64,000 nt of DNA from Hymenobacter busanensis (lineage in GTDB: Bacteria > Bacteroidota > Bacteroidia > Cytophagales > Hymenobacteraceae), in NCBI RefSeq assembly GCF_008727865.1, contig NZ_VTWU01000005.1, positions 1 to 64,000 of the forward strand, in the 5' to 3' direction. The notes below the pieces were generated by a model that saw nothing but the letters and a program-made list of their open reading frames with translations, searched no databases and was not told the DNA's origin. A program made the position numbers and the translations under genes. Below are positions 58,883 through 64,000 of the stretch, piece after piece. Position 1 is the first letter of the stretch. Each line of letters opens with the position of its first letter.

Positions 58883-60172
58883 ATGGCTGCCACTACGGTG
58901 TATAAAGAGCCGGCCCCCATTGTGGACCGCGAAAACCCCCTCGAATCGATGATGTCGCGCTTCAACATCGCGGCCGATATCCTAGGGCTCGACGACCAGA
59001 CTTACAACGTGCTCAAAGCACCCGACAAGCAGGTCATCGTCAACATTCCCGTCACCATGGACAACGGCAAAGTCCGGGTGTTCGAGGGCTACCGCGTGGT
59101 GCACAACACCATCCTGGGCCCGTCTAAAGGCGGTATTCGCTACGACAAAAACGTGCACCTCGACGAGGTGAAGGCCCTGGCCGCGTGGATGACCTGGAAG
59201 TGCGCCGTGGTGGACATTCCCTACGGCGGAGCCAAGGGCGGCATCATCTGCGACCCCACCACCATGAGCGCCGGCGAGATTGAGCGCATGACCCGCGCCT
59301 ACACGCTGGCTCTGAAAGACATCTTCGGCCCCGACCGCGACATTCCGGCTCCCGACATGGGCACCGGTCCCCGCGAAATGGCGTGGCTAATGGACGAATT
59401 TTCGAAGACCAACGGCATGACCACGCCCGCCGTGGTGACTGGCAAGCCCCTCGTGATGGGCGGTTCGCTGGGGCGCACCGAGGCCACCGGCCGCGGCGTA
59501 ATGGTATCGGCCCTGGCGGCCCTTAAGAAGCTCGGCCTCGACCCTAACCACGTGTCGGCCGCCGTGCAGGGTTTCGGCAACGTAGGCTCCTGGGCGGCGC
59601 TGCTGCTCAACCGCCAAGGCGTGAAAATCAAGGCAGTGTCGGACGTGAGCGGGGCTTACTGGAACGACAACGGCATCAACATCGAAGAAGCCATTGCCTA
59701 CAAGAACGCCCACAACGGCCGCCTCGACGGCTTCACCGGCGCTACCTTGATGGACAACGCCAACGACCTGCTGACCGCCGATGTGGACGTGCTGGTGCCC
59801 GCCGCTGTGGAAGACGTGATTACCGAGCACAACGCCCACGACATCAAGGCCAAACTCATCGTGGAAGGCGCCAACGGCCCCACCTCGGCCTCGGCCGACC
59901 CCATCATCAACGAGAAAGGCATTCTGGTGGTGCCGGATATCCTGGCCAACTCGGGCGGCGTGACGGTATCCTACTTCGAGTGGGTGCAGAACAAGCAGGG
60001 CTTCAAGTGGACCGAGGAAATGGTGACCGAGCGCGCCGACCGCATCATGAACGACGCGTTCGAGAAAGTGTACGCCACCAGCCAGAAATACAACATTCCG
60101 ATGCGCATCGCGGCCTACGTGGTAGCCATCGACAAAGTGGCGCAGACCTACAAGTTCCGCGGCGCTTACTAA
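58883..60172 (+). CDS. NAD(P)-dependent glutamate dehydrogenase
   Basis: The 429 residues are the usual length of hexameric GDH. Landmarks are GGIRYDKNVHLDEVKALAAW and VDIPYGGAKGGI around the catalytic lysines, DIPAPDMGTGPREMAW, VQGFGNVGSWAA in the nucleotide-binding fold, and VEGANGPTSASAD. It interconverts glutamate and 2-oxoglutarate plus ammonia, linking to the isocitrate dehydrogenase product made elsewhere in the window. Coenzyme preference cannot be set from sequence by eye. It has its own promoter and a series of hairpins after it. Confidence 0.93.
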   Translation: MAATTVYKEPAPIVDRENPLESMMSRFNIAADILGLDDQTYNVLKAPDKQVIVNIPVTMDNGKVRVFEGYRVVHNTILGPSKGGIRYDKNVHLDEVKALAAWMTWKCAVVDIPYGGAKGGIICDPTTMSAGEIERMTRAYTLALKDIFGPDRDIPAPDMGTGPREMAWLMDEFSKTNGMTTPAVVTGKPLVMGGSLGRTEATGRGVMVSALAALKKLGLDPNHVSAAVQGFGNVGSWAALLLNRQGVKIKAVSDVSGAYWNDNGINIEEAIAYKNAHNGRLDGFTGATLMDNANDLLTADVDVLVPAAVEDVITEHNAHDIKAKLIVEGANGPTSASADPIINEKGILVVPDILANSGGVTVSYFEWVQNKQGFKWTEEMVTERADRIMNDAFEKVYATSQKYNIPMRIAAYVVAIDKVAQTYKFRGAY

Positions 60173-60178
60173 GCTCCC

Positions 60179-60291
60179 AGGTAGCACCAAGCCCAACTTG
60201 GCGCTACCTTCGGCAACCGGCGCAGGCACGGCGCCGTTGCTACCGTCTGACTACGGCCCACCCGACGCCTCGGCAGTTCGGGTGGGCCGTA
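60179..60291 (+). terminator. Three hairpins in series after the glutamate dehydrogenase gene
   Basis: Stem 1 is 60179-60209, stem 2 is about 60213-60240 with a bulge, and stem 3 pairs 60252-60265 with 60278-60291 perfectly. They fill most of the gap to psd. None has a long T-run. Stem 3 looks the best terminator. Confidence 0.6.
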
Positions 60292-60352
60292 TTCGGAACC
60301 CGGACGCCTTGCCGTAAGGCTGTTCGAGTCTGTGCACCTTGCTGCATCCTAC

Positions 60353-61039
60353 ATGAAAATCCACAAAGAAGGTCGTCGTATTCTGTTCTTCACCGCGTTG
60401 GCGCTGCTGGCCATCAACCTGCTGTTGCAGCGCTACAACGCCGCGGCCGACGGCTTCAACAAGGTATTTGCGGTGGTATCGGTGGTGGCGTTTCTGCTGC
60501 TGCTCCAGTTTTTCCGCAGCCCCTTCCGCAATCTGCTCACCCACGAAGACCTCGTCATTGCCCCGGCCGACGGCAAGGTGGTGGTGATTGAGGACGTGCA
60601 CGAGCCCGAGTACTTCGACGACGTGCGCAAGCAGATCAGCGTGTTCATGTCGCCCATCAACGTGCACATCACCCGCAACCCGGTATCGGGCATCGTGAAG
60701 TACTTCAAGTATCATCCCGGCAAGTACTTGGTGGCCTGGCACCCCAAAAGCAGCACCAAAAACGAGCGTACCACCGTCGTAGTCGAGTCAGAAGCCGGCC
60801 CGCAGGTGCTTTTCCGGCAGATTGCCGGCGCCATGGCCCGGCGCATTGTGTGGTACGTGAACGAAGGCGACGAAGTAAGCCAGGGCGAAGAGTTTGGCTT
60901 CATTAAGTTTGGCTCCCGTGTGGATATTTTCGTGCCCGTAGACACCGAAATGAAAGTACAGATCGGCGACAAGGTAAAAGGCGGCCAGACCGTCATTGCC
61001 CAGCTCAAGACCACTGCGCCGAGCTTGTTCGGCAACTAG
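60353..61039 (+). CDS. psd: Phosphatidylserine decarboxylase family protein
   Basis: The ATG at 60353 gives 228 residues, typical of the short archaeal-type PSD (PSD-A) used by Bacteroidota. Two N-terminal transmembrane helices (about 10-55) come first, then APADGKVVVIEDV and FMSPINVHITRNPVSG. The self-cleavage site is in KFGSRVDIFVP, where the Ser becomes the pyruvoyl group. It makes phosphatidylethanolamine, downstream of cdsA in the pathway. A strong terminator follows. Confidence 0.92.
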   Translation: MKIHKEGRRILFFTALALLAINLLLQRYNAAADGFNKVFAVVSVVAFLLLLQFFRSPFRNLLTHEDLVIAPADGKVVVIEDVHEPEYFDDVRKQISVFMSPINVHITRNPVSGIVKYFKYHPGKYLVAWHPKSSTKNERTTVVVESEAGPQVLFRQIAGAMARRIVWYVNEGDEVSQGEEFGFIKFGSRVDIFVPVDTEMKVQIGDKVKGGQTVIAQLKTTAPSLFGN

Positions 61040-61062
61040 GTTCAGGCTTTCAACAGATAAAA

Positions 61063-61099
61063 CGGCGCCCCGGCCTTAGAAAGCCGGGGCGCCGCTTTT
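61063..61099 (+). terminator. Terminator after psd
   Basis: A perfect 12-bp GC stem (61063-61074 with 61083-61094) is followed by four Ts at 61096-61099. Confidence 0.82.
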
Positions 61100-61153
61100 G
61101 CATTATTCGAAAACCTGTAATGCGTGTGATACGGCCAGTGACTTTGTTTTCAG

Positions 61154-61224
61154 GTCATGCAGCGCGTAGCGAAGCATGACGTTCGGGCAGCGCGCTAAAG
61201 ATGCTTCGACTGCGCTCAGCATGA
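61154..61224. repeat. REP-like imperfect palindrome
   Basis: The left arm 61155-61179 and right arm 61201-61224 are imperfect reverse complements, both containing TCATGC, GCGAAGCAT or their complements. The core includes AGCGCGCT. It lies in the convergent gap after psd. Similar CGAAGCAT/TCATGC elements are, in my recollection, dispersed in Hymenobacter genomes; no second copy is visible here. Confidence 0.6.
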
Positions 61225-61260
61225 AGGAGTAGAGGCTATTCTAGTTGACCTTGGCCTTTG

Positions 61261-62445
61261 CTACTCGCCCAGAATGTGTGGCACAAACTCCGATAGATTG
61301 GTGATGACGCCCGCCGCGCGCCGGAAGCTGATGGCGCAGGCCTCGCCGGCCCAGAACACCCCTGCTTGGTACTTGCGGCCCTGGACATCGGTGGGCAACT
61401 CGGCCCAACGCTGACGCACGTGGGGTTGGTGGTCGAAGTCGCCGGCTTCGGCGTGGGTTACGCGGCCGTCCTGCACCTCGCTCACGTTCTGGCCTTCGCG
61501 GCCGAAGAGCGGCTTGCGCACGTAGTGGCCGGGCAGGTCTTCCATAGCGGCTTCGAGCAGCAGCGGGTGGTGTGGGAAGACCTGCCACAGCCATGCCAGC
61601 AGCCCTTTGCTCTGAAACAGCAGCGTATAGGCCGGGTTGGCAACGATAACGTCGCGGCTGAGCAGCAGCTGGGTGAGGTCGGCGGTTAGCTCCGGCTCTT
61701 CTTCGGCCAGAATTTCCCACGGCACCAGCTTGAACAGGAAGCCGAACCGCTGCCACTCGTCGGGGCCGGTTTGGGCCCACACGCCCCGCTCGTCGCCGGC
61801 CACCGATACCTGCATGGCGTCGACGGAGCAGACGTGCACCGAGGCAAAGCCAGCGGCGCGGGCAGCCTCGGCCACCACGGCGCAGTTGGTTTCGTCTTCG
61901 GCGCTGTCGGGCAAATGCACCAGCAGCAGACTGGGGTCGAGGTCGGGGTTGAGGCCGCGCCACTCGTGCAGCTGGGCTTCGAGGCCTTCGAAGAGGCCGT
62001 TGGCCTGGCGTTCCTCGTCGGTGTGGCCGGCGGCTACCAGGCTGGCCCACTGCACCACGGCGGTTTCGGGCAGGCTGGTGGCCGTGTCGGCGTTGAACTC
62101 GATGAGCTTCGGGCCCTCGGCGGTGGGGGCGAGGTCGAAGCGGCCGTAGAGGTGCCAGTGCCGGTCGTCGTTCCAGGAGTGGCGCACGGCCGCCCAGAGG
62201 TTTTCGGGAATGGCCAGCAGGCGCAGCAAGTCGTCCGGAATGGGGTCGGGAATGGCCTGCACGAGCATGTCGTAGAGCGTGTCGGCGGCGTTGAGCAGCT
62301 CCTCGGCCTGGGCCTCGGTGAGCTGCACGGCTTCGCGGGCGAGGTAAGCGGCGCAGGCATCTTCCACGGCCCAGTCCCAGCCCAGTGCCCGAATGGCGGG
62401 CGTTACGTCGCCGCCGAGTGGAATCAAGCGAATGGCAGCAGCCAT
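61261..62445 (-). CDS. Glutathionylspermidine synthase family (YgiC-like) protein
   Basis: The ATG at 62445 gives 394 residues; the longer frame overlaps the upstream gene and is Ala/Arg-rich noise. The ATP-grasp-type family is shown by RHWHLYGRFDLAPT, PKLIEFNADTATSLPE, HYVRKPLFGREGQNV and QAGVFWAGEACAISFRR. Homologs without the amidase domain (YgiC, YjfC) have no proven glutathionylspermidine activity and probably ligate another peptide. It starts four bases after the stop of the upstream lipoprotein gene, as in ygiB-ygiC of enterobacteria. Confidence 0.86.
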   Translation of the reverse strand: MAAAIRLIPLGGDVTPAIRALGWDWAVEDACAAYLAREAVQLTEAQAEELLNAADTLYDMLVQAIPDPIPDDLLRLLAIPENLWAAVRHSWNDDRHWHLYGRFDLAPTAEGPKLIEFNADTATSLPETAVVQWASLVAAGHTDEERQANGLFEGLEAQLHEWRGLNPDLDPSLLLVHLPDSAEDETNCAVVAEAARAAGFASVHVCSVDAMQVSVAGDERGVWAQTGPDEWQRFGFLFKLVPWEILAEEEPELTADLTQLLLSRDVIVANPAYTLLFQSKGLLAWLWQVFPHHPLLLEAAMEDLPGHYVRKPLFGREGQNVSEVQDGRVTHAEAGDFDHQPHVRQRWAELPTDVQGRKYQAGVFWAGEACAISFRRAAGVITNLSEFVPHILGE

Positions 62446-62449
62446 CTGA

Positions 62450-63124
62450 CTACCCGCCAAAGCCGCGTCCGCCGAAGCCGCCGCGGCTGCCAAAACCACT
62501 GCTGCGGCCCATGCGCGGCGCCGAGCTGCGGTAGGCGCCGCGCGAGAACGTGCGGCTTTCCTGCACGCCCGCTGTGCGCGACGAGCGGCTGCCGACAAAA
62601 CCGCGCCCGAAGAAGCCGCGGCCCTGGGTTTCCCGTTCGTGGGCAATGTTCTGGCGCCAGCCCTGGTTGCCGGCCAGCAGGCCGGGATTAGCGTAGTAGC
62701 TGGGGTTGGGCGTGAGGAAGCGGCCGGCCATGTAGCCGATACCGCTCCACATCAGCACGTCCATCATGCCGCTGTGGCCCACGCGGTTTTCGGGGTGCTG
62801 GCGGCTGTAGTCCTGCATCTGCCGCTGCAGGGCTTGGCCTTGAAGCGTGTCGGTCTTGCCGTCGAAATGGTGCAGGATGGCGGCTACTTCTTCCTTGCCG
62901 GCAGGGCGCTCGGCCGTGATTTTCCAGTCGTTGGGCTGCACCTCGGTCATTTCGGTAATGACACCTTGGCTGTAGGTTTCTCCGCTCCAGTCGCCGGCTT
63001 CTTCCGTGTCGGTGCGGTTGTCGGACGAGCAGGCGGGCAACACGGCCAGGCCCAGGCTGGCAGCAGCGGCTACCAGCAGCAGGTTGCGGCGCCAGCTACC
63101 GAGCGGGTAGAAGTTCTTTTTCAT
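62450..63124 (-). CDS. Lipoprotein with Gly/Arg/Phe-rich tail, YgiB-like by position
   Basis: The 224 residues have a twin-Arg/Lys-containing N-terminus and a lipobox ending AVLPAC (Cys32). A middle region includes DWKITAERPAGKEEVAAIL, and a C-terminal tail rich in Gly, Arg, Ser and Phe (about 165-224) ends GGFGGRGFGG. I do not recognise a domain by motif. A lipoprotein or membrane protein with a GFG-type tail next to a YgiC-like ligase recalls YgiB/YjfM (DUF1190) of enterobacteria. The pairing supports a YgiB-like label as inference only. Confidence 0.65.
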   Translation of the reverse strand: MKKNFYPLGSWRRNLLLVAAAASLGLAVLPACSSDNRTDTEEAGDWSGETYSQGVITEMTEVQPNDWKITAERPAGKEEVAAILHHFDGKTDTLQGQALQRQMQDYSRQHPENRVGHSGMMDVLMWSGIGYMAGRFLTPNPSYYANPGLLAGNQGWRQNIAHERETQGRGFFGRGFVGSRSSRTAGVQESRTFSRGAYRSSAPRMGRSSGFGSRGGFGGRGFGG

Positions 63125-63191
63125 AGCGGTAGGAAAAGGAGTGCGGCAGTTTACGGCAAATCGGCGACGAAGCTCAGGAAAAAAGCGCGGT

Positions 63192-63674
63192 TCAGAACCA
63201 GCGGGCCATCAAGCGGGCCAATTCTTCCAGGTGCTGTTGGTCGGTCGCGTCGAAGTCGTCGAGCTGGTCGCTGTCGACATCGAGCACCGCTACCACAGCC
63301 TCGTTCTTCATGATGGGCACCACGATTTCCGACTTCGACGCGCTGCTGCAGGCAATGTGACCGGGAAACTGCTCCACGTCGGGCACCAGCAAGGTGCGGG
63401 CTTCGGTCCACGCGCTGCCGCACACGCCCTTGCCGCGCCGGATGCGCGTGCAGGCCACCGGGCCCTGAAACGGCCCAAGCACCAACTCGTCGTTTTTCAC
63501 GGCATAGATGCCCACCCAAAAGAAGCCAAAGGTTTCCTTGAGCGCGGCCATGGCGTTGGCTAGGTTGGCCACCAGGTCGTCTTCGCCCGTGGTCAGGGCT
63601 TCGATTTGGGGAAGCAGGGTGCGGTATTGTTCGGCTTTGGAAAGCGAACGGTCAATGAGCAGGTCTTCGGCCAT
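63192..63674 (-). CDS. msrC: Free methionine-(R)-sulfoxide reductase (GAF domain)
   Basis: The ATG at 63674 gives 160 residues, the whole protein being one GAF domain. The family pattern is clear: FFWVGIYAVKNDELVLGPFQGP, split at residues 49-70, then VACTRIRRGKGVCG, LLVPDVEQFPGHIAC and SEIVVPI. The three redox cysteines (ACT, VCG and HIAC) are in place. The residue after the last Cys is Ser, where Asp is common (HIACD). It reduces free Met-R-SO with thioredoxin. An exact -7 box lies about 50 nt upstream. Confidence 0.88.
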   Translation of the reverse strand: MAEDLLIDRSLSKAEQYRTLLPQIEALTTGEDDLVANLANAMAALKETFGFFWVGIYAVKNDELVLGPFQGPVACTRIRRGKGVCGSAWTEARTLLVPDVEQFPGHIACSSASKSEIVVPIMKNEAVVAVLDVDSDQLDDFDATDQQHLEELARLMARWF

Positions 63675-63724
63675 GAGCAAGAAATCAGGTGGTAAAACCT
63701 GAGGTATACATTGAAGAAGCGTCG

Positions 63725-63732
63725 CAAAAGTA
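63725..63732 (-). promoter_or_regulatory. Candidate -7 element for the fRMsr gene
   Basis: On the minus strand this reads TACTTTTG, an exact TAnnTTTG match, 51 nt before the ATG at 63674. Confidence 0.4.
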
Positions 63733-63813
63733 GCGGCCACCATAACGCCTGCACCCGCCGGCTTGTTCAGCACAAGACAACTAAGGTTGAGGCATTGCGC
63801 ATTCTCGCCGCTG

Positions 63814-64000
63814 TTAAAAGAACACAAACAGCTCGTCGGGGCCGATGGTGCGTTGCTCGCGCAGGCCGGTGAGGCTGAGCGGCGGGGCCACCACGCCGCC
63901 CGCGCCAATGCGCACTGTGGAGGAGCGCAGCACCCGGATTTCGTCCCACAAGCCGGCGTTGAGCAGCATCTGGTGCAGGGCCGGGCCGCCTTCCACCAGC
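63814..64000 (-). CDS. ribD: Riboflavin biosynthesis RibD, C-terminal fragment (cut by window edge)
   Basis: Only the last ~62 residues lie in the window; the 5' part continues past 64000. EGGPALHQMLLNAGLWDEIRV followed by GAGGVVAPPL (read with the break at residue 21) matches the end of the reductase domain of RibD, which reduces the ribosyl side chain in riboflavin synthesis. The fragment could instead belong to a stand-alone RibD_C/DHFR-like reductase. The protein ends ELFVFF. Confidence 0.8.
   Translation of the reverse strand, partial: LVEGGPALHQMLLNAGLWDEIRVLRSSTVRIGAGGVVAPPLSLTGLREQRTIGPDELFVFF

Overview
The window reads as a GC-rich chromosome segment of a Bacteroidota bacterium, most likely a Hymenobacter-like member of the Cytophagales. 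This is inferred from the gene families: a lone type IX secretion (T9SS) sorting domain, a PorE-like TPR/PD40/OmpA lipoprotein, DUF4293, DUF4476, the nusB-YtxH-DUF1573-yajC-ybbR-coaE order, an over-long NusB, and -7 elements of the TAnnTTTG type instead of sigma-70 boxes. No rRNA operon, CRISPR array, integrase, intact transposase or prophage was found. Most of the window is core chromosome.

Layout. 1-1495 is a lower-GC stretch with no intact gene, ending at a tRNA-Phe. 1.7-8.1 kb holds an Fe-S electron-transfer pair, a small conserved protein, the PorE-like lipoprotein and a DUF4476 protein. 8.1-11.4 kb has DUF4293, a thiolase, a GNAT acetyltransferase and truA. 11.5-18.4 kb carries a large outer-membrane beta-barrel protein, an ABC exporter, a GyrI-like protein and two tandem porin-like genes, the first broken by an 11-bp tandem duplication. 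18.5-22.4 kb has two tRNA-Pro genes, a signal-peptide-plus-sorting-domain mini-protein, an FAD oxidoreductase and a second ABC exporter. 22.6-29.3 kb is a housekeeping run (leucine dehydrogenase-like, nusB, YtxH, NAD-isocitrate dehydrogenase, DUF1573, yajC, ybbR, coaE). 29.3-41.6 kb has a GT39-like enzyme, an ORF that ends inside an antisense tRNA-Val, AsmA-like, TerB-like and MuiA-like proteins, MscS, a glutamate-dehydrogenase-family enzyme, an ArsR regulator and hemA. 42-47.8 kb has a histidine kinase, a CrtC/AttH-like lipoprotein, tandem Cys-rich/CarboxypepD paralogs and an amino-acid permease. 47.9-53.2 kb is a 1664-residue DUF4011 helicase-nuclease plus a small tightly linked ORF, the best defence-like locus here. 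53.3-64 kb has an LpxR-like protein, an EamA transporter, dusB, a CPBP protease, cdsA, a glutamate dehydrogenase, psd, a YgiC/YgiB-like pair, an fRMsr and the end of ribD.

The most unusual structural signal is a set of six inter-cistronic elements (about 3.1, 10.5, 16.1, 23.7, 25.5 and 38.3 kb). Each fills the gap between two co-directional genes. In five of them short units of 7 bp (9 bp in one case) are repeated after the upstream stop codon and repeated again in inverted orientation just before the downstream start codon; the sixth has one clear arm. The unit sequence differs from element to element but the architecture is the same. Other points are a 15-bp perfect palindrome inserted in frame inside the helicase gene, a REP-like palindrome at 61.2 kb and many strong hairpin terminators.

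Functions are assigned by reading translations against remembered family features. No database search was run.
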